NCBI GenBank assembly: GCA_963971305.1
Contig: OZ020317.1
Span: 17,440,001-17,504,000, forward strand
From: Arcuatula senhousia
Lineage: Eukaryota > Mollusca > Bivalvia > Mytilida > Mytilidae
Reading direction: 5' to 3'
DNA length: 64,000 bases
In this document: one piece after another, positions 11,080 to 25,774 of the stretch
Layout of the letters: every line of letters starts with the position of its first letter
Numbering within the stretch: position 1 is the first letter of the stretch
Notes under the pieces: generated by a model
Database searches by the model: none
Told to the model about the DNA's origin: nothing
Seen by the model: only the letters and a program-made list of their open reading frames with translations
Translations under genes and position numbers: made by a program

Positions 11080-12020
11080 ACAGAAAGACGTCAACGCGAC
11101 TAGTCTGGAATTATAAACGGGCTGATACGGAACTTTTAAAAAGTAAAGTCAAAGAAACAAATAGGTATGATCTGATTGTATAGGAAATTGCATGTATTAT
11201 CTTCACTGATATACTTTCTTGAAAACCATTAAAATGTGACTTAAAAGCGAAATACCAAATTCGGATATCGGGTGAACCTTACATGATCCGGACAATAACA
11301 TGAATCTAGTTTTTGACAGCTTATCCGATAAAGTGTGATCTTCTGAATAGTTATTTCTGTTCATTAACTGACAGCCGTAACATAAACCTACCTGATTTTG
11401 ACGATAGAAGTGATGGCATCTTTACTGAAATTGCCATTTTTGAGCAAGACGTCTTGGATGCCATTACTTTACTAAATCCACAAAATGCTATAGGTCCAGA
11501 TCGTCTTAGCAATACAATGTTATATATTCATTGTAAAACATGAGATTGCTCAACCTCTGTGCAACCTCTTTTCCAAATGAATGGAAAATTGCAAATGTAA
11601 TTGCTCTGTTCAAGGAGGGAGATAAATCGTTGGTATCAAATTATAGGCCAGTCTCACTTTTATCATGTCTTAGCAAAGTCTTTAAAAAATAGTTTATAAA
11701 TTTATTTACAATCACATGATTGCTATTAAATGACTTATTTTAAAAATATCAGTCAGGCAAAATTTTAACCCAAACTGTCTACAGTTCATCAACTTATCGA
11801 AATTTACAACAATGCCCTGTTGTCATTAGATTCGGGTAACAAGACTTGTATTACATTTTGCGACATCAGTAAAGTTTGGATTCGCTAGTTAGTGTTTAAA
11901 CAAGAAAGATATGGTATCAATGGTAAGCTTCTTCGATGGCATTCAAAAGATTTAAGAACAACTATCCATAGTTCAAAGACTCGTGTCAGAGGTAGCAGTA
12001 CAAAAAATGGTGAGACCGGA
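11080..12020 (+). pseudogene. LINE reverse transcriptase fragment, U3
   Basis: Same fragment. Asn-Ile-Asn replaces Asn-Lys-Asp before the LPDFDD motif. The reading PNEWKIANVIALFKEG is preserved better than in U1. A short AAAATTTT insertion lies near 11758. Confidence 0.78.
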
Positions 12021-13022
12021 AGTGCCTGAATACCATAATCAACGCAATTTTAGATTAGGCGTTACCGCTTTATTTTTCATTGTAATCGCTTTGTAAATGG
12101 TTCAAAAACATGAACTCGTGTTAATGGATAAAATTTCAATCGAATATCTATAAACACTGTACATACGGGGTCACGCCAAGCTGACGTCATTGTTCAAAAA
12201 GACGTCCTCTTATTTACGTTCCTTTTGGCGTTTTGGCGTAAATGAGTTGTACCATGACAAAAATTGACAAAGTTAAGTAAGACGCGCCCTTTTTAAAACC
12301 AAAGATTCAAATTTTAACAGAATTTTTTTTTAATTTTCAACATTTTGTCATTTTTAATTTAACTGAACAACGTTTTCAAAAATAACAAAAACCCAACGGA
12401 ATCAGTTGCAAAATTTACTATCCCTGTAATTTCATGGGTTGTTAAGTATCCCTGAATATTTAATTCAACTTCAAACTCATCGAAATGCTGTCAGATATGC
12501 AAAATGAATGGTTAATCAGGAACGATAATGCTTTGTTAACTTGATTTTCTACAATATCTAGGTAAAACTGTAAAATTCGATTGAAAATAAGGTAGAATGG
12601 ATTTTCGTCTCTTCAGAATGACCAAAGAGGAAGTTGCATCTTTTCGTTTGTTATAAAAAAAGAATATCAAATTTAATATAAGTGTAACGTTTCTTTTTTT
12701 GCCTAGTATATATTAAGAAAAGCGTCATGGCTTTTGCTTTAGTGTTAAGCTCAAGCAGCTATACAAAAGTGCATCGGTTAAAGTTTTAAGATAAACCTTT
12801 GTAGGATGATGTCCTATAGAGGTAAAAATCGCGTCTTTCACTAACAGAATAAAAACTATTGCAAATAGATAAAGGCTATAAGGCTTGCTTTAATGTATAA
12901 CTCGAGCAGCTATACAAAAGTCAATTTGTCGAAAATGTCAGATGACTTCTTTAAGGGGTTATAATCAGGCCTTAATAGTTCAAAACTTGTAATTGGTTAA
13001 AATAAAATGTCTTGTAACACAA

Positions 13023-14519
13023 AATGACGTCGGACTCAAAGAAATCATCAATTTAGATCGCTTCAACAGTTTAGGAAGATTACTTCGCTTGACCGCATAT
13101 GTGCTGAGATTCATTAAAAATTGTAGAGCTCGTAGGAGGAACAGAATATCCGGTGCGCAATACGATCGAAGTTTTAAATGAAGCTACAACTATGTGGATA
13201 ACAGACGCTCAGAGAACACAATTTCAAGACGAGATCAAGTGTTTGGAAAATTCAAATCGAGGAAAGAAATCGTCTATTATCCGTCAACTAGGACTTTACA
13301 TGGTGTTATTCGTTGCGGAGGCCGAATCGACAACTCAACATTAAGTGATACCGCTAAACACCCGTACCTTTTACCTCAAAAACATCGTTTCACCGCGTTG
13401 ATCGTTACAGATGCCCACGAACGTCAACTACACGGAGGAGTGAATACAACCATAACTCATTTACGCCAGTCGTACTGGATACCGAGAATCAGACAGTGTG
13501 TAAAGAACATTTTACGTAAGTGCCTTACTTGCCGTAAAGTAACAGGACATGCTTTTGCCGCTCCCGATCCGCCACCGCTTACAAACGACCGCCTAAAAGA
13601 AGACGTTCCGTTTAAAGTAACAGGAGTTGACTTTGCTGGTCCGTTATTTGTTAAAAACAGAGACTGTTCGAAATCGAAGGCCTATATTTGCCTTTTTACA
13701 TTGTGCGTCGTCCCGAGCCGTACATCTAGAAATCGTTCCGAATTTAACACAAGAGAGCTTCATACTAGCATTCAGGAGATTCGCGAGCCTCCGATCAGTA
13801 CCAAGTACTATGATATCAGACAACGCGACTACGTTTACGTCAGCATCGAGGGAGATTACGGACTTAACCCGTTCGACCACATTACATGATCAATTGTGCA
13901 AACTTGGAACAACTTGGAAGTTTATTCCGAAGCGAGCCCCATGGTATGGTGGCTTTTGGGAACGTATGGTTGGACTTACTAAAAACTGTCTTAAAAAGGT
14001 ATTAGGCCGTTCGTGCGTTTCGATGGATGTACTACAAATGATCATCACAGAAGTCGAATCCGTTTTAAACGATCGACCAATTACGTACATTTCGACAGAG
14101 ATCAACGACCAAGAACCGCTTACGCCGTCCCATCTTTTGTGCGGCCGGAGAATATCTCGCCTACCGTACCGACAAAATAACGCAAACTGTGACACTTGAA
14201 TTATCACACTGTGTACTCAATTCGCAACTCATTCAAACGAAAGACATTATTCGACATTTCTGGAAACGTTGGAAGAATGAGTATTTAACAATGCTCCGAG
14301 AATTCCACAATACAACCGGACAGAACACGCAACATATAAGAGTCGGTGATATTGTGCAGATTGAAGACGAAACGCCTAGAAGTTATTGGTAACTCGCAAA
14401 AATCACCGACCTTGTAACCGGGAAAGATGGGATGGTCCGATCCGTAAAACTATCAACGAATTCGGGAACAACTAACAGACCCATCACGAAGCTGTATCCA
14501 GTAGAAGTTCTAGATGTCA
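13023..14519 (+). pseudogene. BEL/Pao pol 3' end: integrase and DUF5641, U3
   Basis: Here the zinc-binding domain is complete (His-x4-His in AHERQLHGG and CLTC), but an extra T near 13702 shifts the frame inside the catalytic core. The first Asp and the second Asp/Glu therefore lie in different frames. The frame shift between core and DUF5641 is shared with all copies. An extra base in GCGCAATACG (13159) breaks the N-terminal part and a TAA replaces Lys after PRSYW near 14389. Confidence 0.9.
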
Positions 14520-14644
14520 CAGCCTTACAGATGAGCCAAATAAAGAATCATAGAATGAACTCTATAATAAGTGAAATTTTAAGTTTAAAGTGCGTTGTTC
14601 ATTTTTGCTGCAAGAGACTTTTAAGTATACGATCACTGAGATTC

Positions 14645-15211
14645 AAAGGAGAAGGTTCACGAACACCCTTATTTGGCCCACAATTTGGCCAAAATTTTAA
14701 CTTAAATATTTCATGTTATAACTCTTTGTCAGTATAGTCATGTGCTTGATTTCTCTAATTCTAAACTTATTTTTGACATATTATAAAAGACCAATAGAGG
14801 TCAAACTTGGGGAATTTAACGAAAAATCCAAAATTTCACCATATTTTGCTACTTTTTGGTTCTAAATTGGTTAAGAAAAATATGAGCACAATCAAGGGCA
14901 CCCTTCATATTTTCAGAAAACCTTTAATATGGTCATAATTATAATCTACTAAATTATGAAGGGTGTCCTTGAGTGCACTCTATATTTTCTAAGCACAAAT
15001 GTGCATTAAAAAAAATCTAAAGATTTTCAACATTTTTTGCAAAATGTCGAAGATTGTGACGTCACTGTGACGTTGTTATGTCACAAATCAAACTTTCAAA
15101 TGCATATGTCTTACATATATCCATAGTACTATATCTACAACAAATATGACATGATTATCTAATACTTGAAATTTTAGGGCCAAATATGAAGGTTCCTGAA
15201 CCTACTCCTTT
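14645..15211. repeat. Foldback element across U3/U4
   Basis: Same termini and internal arms as the 5504-6084 copy. A deletion near 14795 removes bases of the left half and a smaller one lies near 15010. Confidence 0.75.
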
Positions 15212-16638
15212 ATGTATAATTATTTTCAGATTTCTGTTTATCATTTTATTTCACTTTCCGGTGGCCCCAGTGTCAAGAATATATCACAAAGGACAATCGT
15301 TACCGACGTTACGTCAACTGTTAACGTCTTGCCATTGTTAACGTCTTTTCTATTGTTAACGTCACGTCATTGTCATTGTTATGTTCAAGTCAGAATTCAA
15401 TACAAGTTATATCTGAAAACACGTCTTTATTTTCAAGTACTAGCCGCAACATTCCACAACATTTGTCCTGCTTTTTCATTTTCGGAAAAAGTCAAGTCTG
15501 GATTTTTTTCAGCCAAAAATATCATCCTGCCTTTTTGTTTCTGGGCTTTTACCATCCTGTCTTTTTATTTCAAATTTCAACATAGCCCCCCCCCTAATAC
15601 AATCAAATTGTCGCTCCCTTAGTTTTGGAAATTTAATGCATTTTATTTCTCTCTTCTAAAAATCTGTGATTGAAGGAGAAAGATTTATAGGCCAATGACT
15701 AGGACTTGTTTTTGGTCATTGTTTTTATGCGGGATATTTCACATGTCAAAGATGGAGCCTTCGTCAACCTGCTTTATATTCTTGGTATTTCAGAGACGGA
15801 TTAATTGTCACATAGGTTTGTTTTGATCATAAACTTAGATACCTAACATCATTTGGACCTAAAATGCACGTAAAACGTCCAAACCTGCATTTTTTCCGAA
15901 CTTGAGAATATTGGGCGCATGTTGATAATATAAGGTGATTGTTGAGACTATAAGGTGCATCTTTTCGAAGTTGTATGCATTATCCGTCTGTTATTGATAA
16001 ATTAAATCAGAGCCTCATTGACACCAACTATTTTGTGTTAGAAACACGCCAGTCTAAATTTTCAGTCTCGCGGGCATGTGTGTGGAGATGTAACCAGATA
16101 TAATAATTCAAATGCCTATTTGCCCCACCGCAACGTAGAACATAGAAACACCGGGCGTCCGTCCTTGCGTCCGTCCGTTCGTCGCACTTTTTGTAACAGA
16201 TTTCTCAGCAACCATTTTCCTAGGCTTCTGATATTTGGTATGCAACTTCAGGTAGGGGTTTCATATGGTTGGATGCGTTTTCATGTCTGTCCCTTATTTA
16301 CTTCCTGTAAACGAGCTGACTTAAGATTTTTGAGGGTCAAACTATAGAAAATTTTCCTTAACAGATCAAGCAACAACTATTCCTAGGCTTCCGATATTTG
16401 TCATGCAGGTAGGGGTCTCATATGGTGGGATGCATTTCAAGGTCTGTAGCTTACCTATACTTGCTGTTAAGCAAGCAGACTAAGAATGTTTTACGCTAGG
16501 TGGGGGACCCAGGCATTCCGTTCTTGTTACATGTAGTATTTCTAAAAAATAATTTTAGCGATTATGTCTTATTTGCATTTTATGTGCACCTGATTATAAT
16601 TTCTTTCTTTAAATATGATGTGCCAATTATGATTATCT

Positions 16639-17580
16639 ACAGAAAGACGTCAACGCGACTAGTCTGGAATTATAAACGGGCTGATACGGAACTTTTAAAA
16701 AGTAAAGTCAAAGAAACAAATAGGTATGATCTGATTGTATAGGAAATTGCATGTATTATCTTCACTGATATACTTTCTTGAAAACCATTAAAATGTGACT
16801 TAAAAGCGAAATACCAAATTCGGATATCGGGTGAACCTTACATGATCCGGACAATAACATGAATCTAGTTTTTGACAGCTTATCCGATAAAGTGTGATCT
16901 TCTGAATAGTTATTTCTGTTCATTAACTGACAGCCGTAACATAAACCTACCTGATTTTGACGATAGAAGTGATGGCATCTTTACTGAAATTGCCATTTTT
17001 GAGCAAGACGTCTTAGATGCCATTACTTTACTAAATCCACAAAATGCTATAGGTCCAGATCGTCTTAGCAATACAATGTTATATATTCATTGTAAAACAT
17101 GAGATTGCTCAACCTCTGTGCAACCTCTTTTCCAAATGAATGGAAAATTGCAAATGTAATTGCTCTGTTCAAGGAGGGAGATAAATCGTTGGTATCAAAT
17201 TATAGGCCAGTCTCACTTTTATCATGTCTTAGCAAAGTCTTTAAAAAATAGTTTATAAATTTATTTACAATCACATGATTGCTATTAAATGACTTATTTT
17301 AAAAATATCAGTCAGGCAAAATTTTAACCAAAACTGTCTTACAGTTCATCAACTTATCGAAATTTACAACAATGCCCTGTTGTCATTAGATTCGGGTAAC
17401 AAGACTTGTATTACATTTTGCGACATCAGTAAAGTTTGGATTCGCTAGTTAGTGTTTAAACAAGAAAGATATGGTATCAATGGTAAGCTTCTTCGATGGC
17501 ATTCAAAAGATTTAAGAACAACTATCCATAGTTAAAAGACTCGTGTCAGAGGTAGCAGTACAAAAAATGGTGAGACCGGA
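16639..17580 (+). pseudogene. LINE reverse transcriptase fragment, U4
   Basis: Same fragment, sharing the Asn-Ile-Asn variant with U3 and U5 and the AAAATTTT insertion with U3. Confidence 0.78.
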
Positions 17581-18582
17581 AGTGCCTGAATACCATAACC
17601 AACGCAATTTTAGATTAGGCGTTACCGCTTTATTTTTCATTGTAATCGCTTTGTAAATGGTTCAAAAACATGAACTCGTGTTAATGGATAAAATTTCAAT
17701 CGAATATCTATAAACACTGTACATACGGGGTCACGCCAAGCTGACGTCATTGTTCAAAAAGACGTCCTCTTATTTACGTTCCTTTTGGCGTTTTGGCGTA
17801 AATGAGTTGTACCATGACAAAAATTGACAAAGTTAAGTAAGACGCGCCCTTTTTAAAACCAAAGATTCAAATTTTAACAGAATTTTTTTTTAATTTTCAA
17901 CATTTTGTCATTTTTAATTTAACTGAACAACGTTTTCAAAAATAACAAAAACCCAACGGAATCAGTTGCAAAATTTACTATCCCTGTAATTTCATGGGTT
18001 GTTAAGTATCCCTGAATATTTAATTCAACTTCAAACTCATCGAAATGCTGTCAGATATGCAAAATGAATGGTTAATCAGGAACGATAATGCTTTGTTAAC
18101 TTGATTTTCTACAATATCTAGGTAAAACTGTAAAATTCGATTGAAAATAAGGTAGAATGGATTTTCGTCTCTTCAGAATGACCAAAGAGGAAGTTGCATC
18201 TTTTCGTTTGTTATAAAAAAAGAATATCAAATTTAATATAAGTGTAACGTTTCTTTTTTTGCCTAGTATATATTAAGAAAAGCGTCATGGCTTTTGCTTT
18301 AGTGTTAAGCTCAAGCAGCTATACAAAAGTGCATCGGTTAAAGTTTTAAGATAAACCTTTGTAGGATGATGTCCTATAGAGGTAAAAATCGCGTCTTTCA
18401 CTAACATAATAAAAACTATTGCAAATAGATAAAGGCTATAAGGCTTGCTTTAATGTATAACTCGAGCAGCTATACAAAAGTCAATTTGTCGAAAATGTCA
18501 GATGACTTCTTTAAGGGGTTATAATCAGGCCTTAATAGTTCAAAACTTGTAATTGGTTAAAATAAAATGTCTTGTAACACAA

Positions 18583-20078
18583 AATGACGTCGGACTCAAA
18601 GAAATCATCAATTTAGATCGCTTCAACAGTTTAGGAAGATTACTTCGCTTGACCGCATATGTGCTGAGATTCATTAAAAATTGTAGAGCTCGTAGGAGGA
18701 ACAGAATATCCGGTGCGCATACGATCGAAGTTTTAAATGAAGCTACAACTATGTGGATAACAGACGCTCAGAGAACACAATTTCAAGACGAGATCAAGTG
18801 TTTGGAAAATTCAAATCGAGGAAAGAAATCGTCTATTATCCGTCAACTAGGACTTTACATGGTGTTATTCGTTGCGGAGGCCGAATCGACAACTCAACAT
18901 TAAGTGATACCGCTAAACACCCGTACCTTTTACCTCAAAAACATCGTTTCACCGCGTTGATCGTTACAGATGCCCACGAACGTCAACTACACGGAGGAGT
19001 GAATACAACCATAACTCATTTACGCCAGTCGTACTGGATACCGAGAATCAGACAGTGTGTAAAGAACATTTTACGTAAGTGCCTTACTTGCCGTAAAGTA
19101 ACAGGACATGCTTTTGCCGCTCCCGATCCGCCACCGCTTACAAACGACCGCCTAAAAGAAGACGTTCCGTTTAAAGTAACAGAAGTTGACTTTGCTGGTC
19201 CGTTATTTGTTAAAAACAGAGACTGTTCGAAATCGAAGGCCTATATTTGCCTTTTTACATTGTGCGTCGTCCCGAGCCGTACATCTAGAAATCGTTCCGA
19301 ATTTAACACAAGAGAGCTTCATACTAGCATTCAGGAGATTCGCGAGCCTCCGATCAGTACCAAGTACTATGATATCAGACAACGCGACTACGTTTACGTC
19401 AGCATCGAGGGAGATTACGGACTTAACCCGTTCGACCACATTACATGATCGATTGTGCAAACTTGGAACAACTTGGAAGTTTATTCCGAAGCGAGCCCCA
19501 TGGTATGGTGGCTTTTGGGAACGTATGGTTGGACTTACTAAAAACTGTCTTAAAAAGGTATTAGACCGTTCGTGCGTTTCGATGGATGTACTACAAATGA
19601 TCATCACAGAAGTCGAATCCGTTTTAAACGATCGACCAATTACGTACATTTCGACAGAGATCAACGACCAAGAACCGCTTACGCCGTCCCATCTTTTGTG
19701 CGGCCGGAGAATATCTCGCCTACCGTACCGACAAAATAACGCAAACTGTGACACTTGAATTATCACACTGTGAACTCAATTCGCAACTCATTCAAACGAA
19801 AGACATTATTCGACATTTCTGGAAACGTTGGAAGAATGAGTATTTAACAATGCTCCGAGAATTCCACAATACAACCGGACAGAACACGCAACATATAAGA
19901 GTCGGTGATATTGTGCAGATTGAAGACGAAACGCCTAGAAGTTATTGGAAACTCGCAAAAATCACCGACCTTGTAACCGGGAAAGATGGGATGGTCCGAT
20001 CCGTAAAACTATCAACGAATTCGGGAACAACTAACAGACCCATCACGAAGCTGTATCCACTGGAAGTTCTAGATGTCA
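18583..20078 (+). pseudogene. BEL/Pao pol 3' end: integrase and DUF5641, U4
   Basis: Zinc-binding domain present. It has the same extra T in the core as U3 and U5 (near 19261), plus Gly to Glu next to the first catalytic Asp and Gly to Asp near 19564. The DUF5641 tail is open to 20296 but in a different frame from the core. Confidence 0.9.
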
Positions 20079-20203
20079 CAGCCTTACAGATGAGCCAAAT
20101 AAAGAATCATAGAATGAACTCTATAATAAGTGAAATTTTAAGTTTAAAGTGCGTTGTTCATTTTTGCTGCAAGAGACTTTTAAGTATACGATCACTGAGA
20201 TTC

Positions 20204-20784
20204 AAAGGAGAAGGTTCACGAACACCCTTATTTGGCCCACAATTTGGCCAAAATTTTAACTTAAATATTTCATGTTATAACTCTTTGTCAGTATAGTCAT
20301 GTGCTTGATTTCTCTAATTCTAAACTTATTTTTGACATATTATAAAAGACCAATTCAACCATAGAGGTCAAACTTGGGGAATTTAACGAAAAATCCAAAA
20401 TTTCACCATATTTTGCTACTTTTTGGTTCTAAATTGGTTAAGAAAAATATGAGCACAATCAAGGGCACCCTTCATATTTTCAGAAAACCTTTAATATGGT
20501 CATAATTATAATCTACTAAATTATGAAGGGTGTCCTTGAGTGCACTCTATATTTTCTAAGCACAAATGTGCATTAAAAAATGGCAAAATCTAAAGATTTT
20601 CAACATTTTTTGCAAAATGTCGAAGATTGTGACGTCACTGTGACGTTGTTATGTCACAAATCAAACTTTCAAATGCATATGTCTTACATATATCCATAGT
20701 ACTATATCTACAACAAATATGACATGATTATCTAATACTTGAAATTTTAGGGCCAAATATGAAGGTTCCTGAACCTACTCCTTT
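20204..20784. repeat. Foldback element across U4/U5
   Basis: Full-length 581-bp copy with both outer ends, the inner hairpin and the TGACGTCA palindrome. Confidence 0.75.
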
Positions 20785-22214
20785 ATGTATAATTATTTTC
20801 AGATTTCTGTTTATCATTTTATTTCACTTTCCGGTGGCCCCAGTGTCAAGAATATATCACAAAGGACAATCGTTACCGACGTTACGTCAACTGTTAACGT
20901 CTTGCCATTGTTAACGTCTTTTCTATTGTTAACGTCACGTCATTGTCATTGTTATGTTCAAGTCAGAATTCAATACAAGTTATATCTGAAAACACGTCTT
21001 TATTTTCAAGTACTAGCCGCAACATTCCACAACATTTGTCCTGCTTTTTCATTTTCGGAAAAAGTCAAGTCTGGATTTTTTTCAGCCAAAAATATCATCC
21101 TGCCTTTTTGTTTCTGGGTTTTTACCATCCTGTCTTTTTATTTCAAATTTCAACATAGCCCCCCCCCTAATACAATCAAATTGTCGCCCTTAGTTTTGGA
21201 AATTTAATGCAATGCATTTTATTTCTCTCTTCTAAAAATCTGTGATTGAAGGAGAAAGATTTATAGGCCAATGACTAGGACTTGTTTTTGGTCATTGTTT
21301 TTATGCGGGATATTTCACATGTCAAAGATGGAGCCTTCGTCAACCTGCTTTATATTCTTGGTATTTCAGAGACGGATTAATTGTCACATAGGTTTGTTTT
21401 GATCATAAACTTAGATACCTAACATCATTTGGACCTAAAATGCACGTAAAACGTCCAAACCTGCATTTTTTCCGAACTTGAGAATATTGGGCGCATGTTG
21501 ATAATATAAGGTGATTGTTGAGACTATAAGGTGCATCTTTTCGAAGTTGTATGCATTATCCGTCTGTTATTGATAAATTAAATCAGAGCCTCATTGACAC
21601 CAACTATTTTGTGTTAGAAACACGCCAGTCTAAATTTTCAGTCTCGCGGGCATGTGTGTGGAGATGTAACCAGATATAATAATTCAAATGCCTATTTGCC
21701 CCACCGCAACGTAGAACATAGAAACACCGGGCGTCCGTCCTTGCGTCCGTCCGTTCGTCGCACTTTTTGTAACAGATTTCTCAGCAACCATTTTCCTAGG
21801 CTTCTGATATTTGGTATGCAACTTCAGGTAGGGGTTTCATATGGTTGGATGCGTTTTCATGTCTGTCCCTTATTTACTTCCTGTAAACGAGCTGACTTAA
21901 GATTTTTGAGGGTCAAACTATAGAAAATTTTCCTTAACAGATCAAGCAACAACTATTCCTAGGCTTCCGATATTTGTCATGCAGGTAGGGGTCTCATATG
22001 GTGGGATGCATTTCAAGGTCTGTAGCTTACCTATACTTGCTGTTAAGCAAGCAGACTAAGAATGTTTTACGCTAGGTGGGGGACCCAGGCATTCCGTTCT
22101 TGTTACATGTAGTATTTCTAAAAAATAATTTTAGCGATTATGTCTTATTTGCATTTTATGTGCACCTGATTATAATTTCTTTCTTTAAATATGATGTGCC
22201 AATTATGATTATCT

Positions 22215-23150
22215 ACAGAAAGACGTCAACGCGACTAGTCTGGAATTATAAACGGGCTGATACGGAACTTTTAAAAAGTAAAGTCAAAGAAACAAATAGG
22301 TATGATCTGATTGTATAGGAAATTGCATGTATTATCTTCACTAATATACTTTCTTGAAAACCATTAAAATGTGACTTAAAAGCGAAATACCAAATTCGGA
22401 TATCGGGTGAACCTTACATGATCCGGACAATAACATGAATCTAGTTTTTGACAGCTTATTCGATAAAGTGTGATCTTCTGAATAGTTATTTCTGTTCATT
22501 AACTGACAGCCGTAACATAAACCTACCTGATTTTGACGATAGAAGTGATGGCATCTTTACTGAAATTGCCATTTTTGAGCAAGACGTCTTGGATGCCATT
22601 ACTTTACTAAATCCACAAAATGCTATAGGTCCAGATCGTCTTAGCAATACAATGTTATATATTCATTGTAAAACATGAGATTGCTCAACCTCTGTGCAAC
22701 CTCTTTTCCAAATGAATGGAAAATTGCAAATGTAATTGCTCTGTTCAAGGAGGGAGATAAATCGTTGGTATCAAATTATAGGCCAGTCTCACTTTTATCA
22801 TGTCTTAGCAAAGTCTTTAAAAAATAGTTTATAAATTTATTTACAATCACATGATTGCTATTAAATGACTTATTTTAAAAATATCAGTCAGGCTTTTAAC
22901 CAAAACTGTCTACAGTTCATCAACTTATCGAAATTTACAACAATGCCCTGTTGTCATTAGATTCGGGTAACAAGACTTGTATTACATTTTGCGACATCAG
23001 TAAAGTTTGGATTCGCTAGTTAGTGTTTAAACAAGAAAGATATGGTATCAATGGTAAGCTTCTTCGATGGCATTCAAAAGATTTAAGAACAACTATCCAT
23101 AGTTCAAAGACTCGTGTCAGAGGTAGCAGTACAAAAAATGGTGAGACCGG
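22215..23150 (+). pseudogene. LINE reverse transcriptase fragment, U5
   Basis: Same fragment. It combines the Ser variant of U2 with the Asn-Ile-Asn variant of U3/U4. Confidence 0.78.
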
Positions 23151-24153
23151 AAGTGCCTGAATACCATAACCAACGCAATTTTAGATTAGGCGTTACCGCT
23201 TTATTTTTCATTGTAATCGCTTTGTAAATGGTTCAAAAACATGAACTCGTGTTAATGGATAAAATTTAAATCGAATATCTATAAACACTGTACATACGGG
23301 GTCACGCCAAGCTGACGTCATTGTTCAAAAAGACGTCCTCTTATTTACGTTCCTTTTGGCGTTTTGGCGTAAATGAGTTGTACCATGACAAAAATTGACA
23401 AAGTTAAGTAAGACGCGCCCTTTTTAAAACCAAAGATTCAAATTTTAACAGAATTTTTTTTTAATTTTCAACATTTTGTCATTTTTAATTTAACTGAACA
23501 ACGTTTTCAAAAATAACAAAAACCCAACGGAATCAGTTGCAAAATTTACTATCCCTGTAATTTCATGGGTTGTTAAGTATCCCTGAATATTTAATTCAAC
23601 TTCAAACTCATCGAAATGCTGTCAGATATGCAAAATGAATGGTTAATCAGGAACGATAATGCTTTGTTAACTTGATTTTCTACAATATCTAGGTAAAACT
23701 GTAAAATTCGATTGAAAATAAGGTAGAATGGATTTTCGTCTCTTCAGAATGACCAAAGAGGAAGTTGCATCTTTTCGTTTGTTATAAAAAAAGAATATCA
23801 AATTTAATATAAGTGTAACGTTTCTTTTTTTGCCTAGTATATATTAAGAAAAGCGTCATGGCTTTTGCTTTAGTGTTAAGCTCAAGCAGCTATACAAAAG
23901 TGCATCGGTTAAAGTTTTAAGATAAACCTTTGTAGGATGATGTCCTATAGAGGTAAAAATCGCGTCTTTCACTAACATAATAAAAACTATTGCAAATAGA
24001 TAAAGGCTATAAGGCTTGCTTTAATGTATAACTCGAGCAGCTATACAAAAGTCAATTTGTCGAAAATGTCAGATGACTTCTTTAAGGGGTTATAATCAGG
24101 CCTTAATAGTTCAAAACTTGTAATTGGTTAAAATAAAATGTCTTGTAACACAA

Positions 24154-25649
24154 AATGACGTCGGACTCAAAGAAATCATCAATTTAGATCGCTTCAACAG
24201 TTTAGGAAGATTACTTCGCTTGACCGCATATGTGCTGAGATTCATTAAAAATTGTAGAGCTCGTAGGAGGAACAGAATATCCGGTGCGCATACGATCGAA
24301 GTTTTAAATGAAGCTACAACTATGTGGATAACAGACGCTCAGAGAACACAATTTCAAGACGAGATCAAGTGTTTGGAAAATTCAAATCGAGGAAAGAAAT
24401 CGTCTATTATCCGTCAACTAGGACTTTACATGGTGTTATTCGTTGCGGAGGCCGAATCGACAACTCAACATTAAGTGATACCGCTAAACACCCGTACCTT
24501 TTACCTCAAAAACATCGTTTCACCGCGTTGATCGTTACAGATGCCCACGAACGTCAACTACACGGAGGAGTGAATACAACCATAACTCATTTACGCCAGT
24601 CGTACTGGATACCGAGAATCAGACAGTGTGTAAAGAACATTTTACGTAAGTGCCTTACTTGCCGTAAAGTAACAGGACATGCTTTTGCCGCTCCCGATCC
24701 GCCACCGCTTACAAACGACCGCCTAAAAGAAGACGTTCCGTTTAAAGTAACAGGAGTTGACTTTGCTGGTCCGTTATTTGTTAAAAACAGAGACTGTTCG
24801 AAATCGAAGGCCTATATTTGCCTTTTTACATTGTGCGTCGTCCCGAGCCGTACATCTAGAAATCGTTCCGAATTTAACACAAGAGAGCTTCATACTAGCA
24901 TTCAGGAGATTCGCGAGCCTCCGATCAGTACCAAGTACTATGATATCAGACAACGCGACTACGTTTACGTCAGCATCGAGGGAGATTACGGACTTAACCC
25001 GTTCGACCACATTACATGATCGATTGTGCAAACTTGGAACAACTTGGAAGTTTATTCCGAAGCGAGCCCCATGGTATGGTGGCTTTTGGGAACGTATGGT
25101 TGGACTTACTAAAAACTGTCTTAAAAAGGTATTAGGCCGTTCGTGCGTTTCGATGGATGTACTACAAATGATCATCACAGAAGTCGAATCCGTTTTAAAC
25201 GATCGACCAATTACGTACATTTCGACAGAGATCAACGACCAAGAACCGCTTACGCCGTCCCATCTTTTGTGCGGCCGGAGAATATCTCGCCTACCGTACC
25301 GACAAAATAACGCAAACTGTGACACTTGAATTATCACACTGTGAACTCAATTCGCAACTCATTCAAACGAAAGACATTATTCGACATTTCTGGAAACGTT
25401 GGAAGAATGAGTATTTAACAATGCTCCGAGAATTCCACAATACAACCGGACAGAACACGCAACATATAAGAGTCGGTGATATTGTGCAGATTGAAGACGA
25501 AACGCCTAGAAGTTATTGGAAACTCGCAAAAATCACCGACCTTGTAACCGGGAAAGATGGGATGGTCCGATCCGTAAAACTATCAACGAATTCGGGAACA
25601 ACTAACAGACCCATCACGAAGCTGTATCCACTGGAAGTTCTAGATGTCA
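24154..25649 (+). pseudogene. BEL/Pao pol 3' end: integrase and DUF5641, U5
   Basis: Close to the U4 copy but without its two Gly substitutions. It has the shared extra T in the core (near 24832) and the shared core/DUF5641 frame break. Confidence 0.9.
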
Positions 25650-25774
25650 CAGCCTTACAGATGAGCCAAATAAAGAATCATAGAATGAACTCTATAATAA
25701 GTGAAATTTTAAGTTTAAAGTGCGTTGTTCATTTTTGCTGCAAGAGACTTTTAAGTATACGATCACTGAGATTC

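Larger units (their letters stand above)
9580..14764. repeat. Macrosatellite unit U3 (5'-truncated)
   Basis: Starts abruptly inside the unit at a position matching U1 base 392, at AAATATGACATG, and then runs to the normal unit end. It shares a CATAAACC variant with U4 and U5, a doubled GCGA near 10910 with U2, and an AAAATTTT insertion near 11758 with U4. It has its own nonsense change in the DUF5641 segment, TTGGTAACTC at about 14387. Confidence 0.95.
14765..20323. repeat. Macrosatellite unit U4
   Basis: A complete 5559-bp unit with the same component order as U1. It differs by small deletions near 14795 (about 9 bp) and 15010, and by substitutions such as Gly to Glu just before the first integrase aspartate. 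It keeps the frameshifted BEL integrase seen in U3 and U5. Confidence 0.95.

Noticed and set aside
19203..19766. 187-codon minus-strand frame opposite the BEL integrase (also at 24774-25337)
   Set aside because: It is the antisense shadow of a recognisable integrase core and has no domain of its own.
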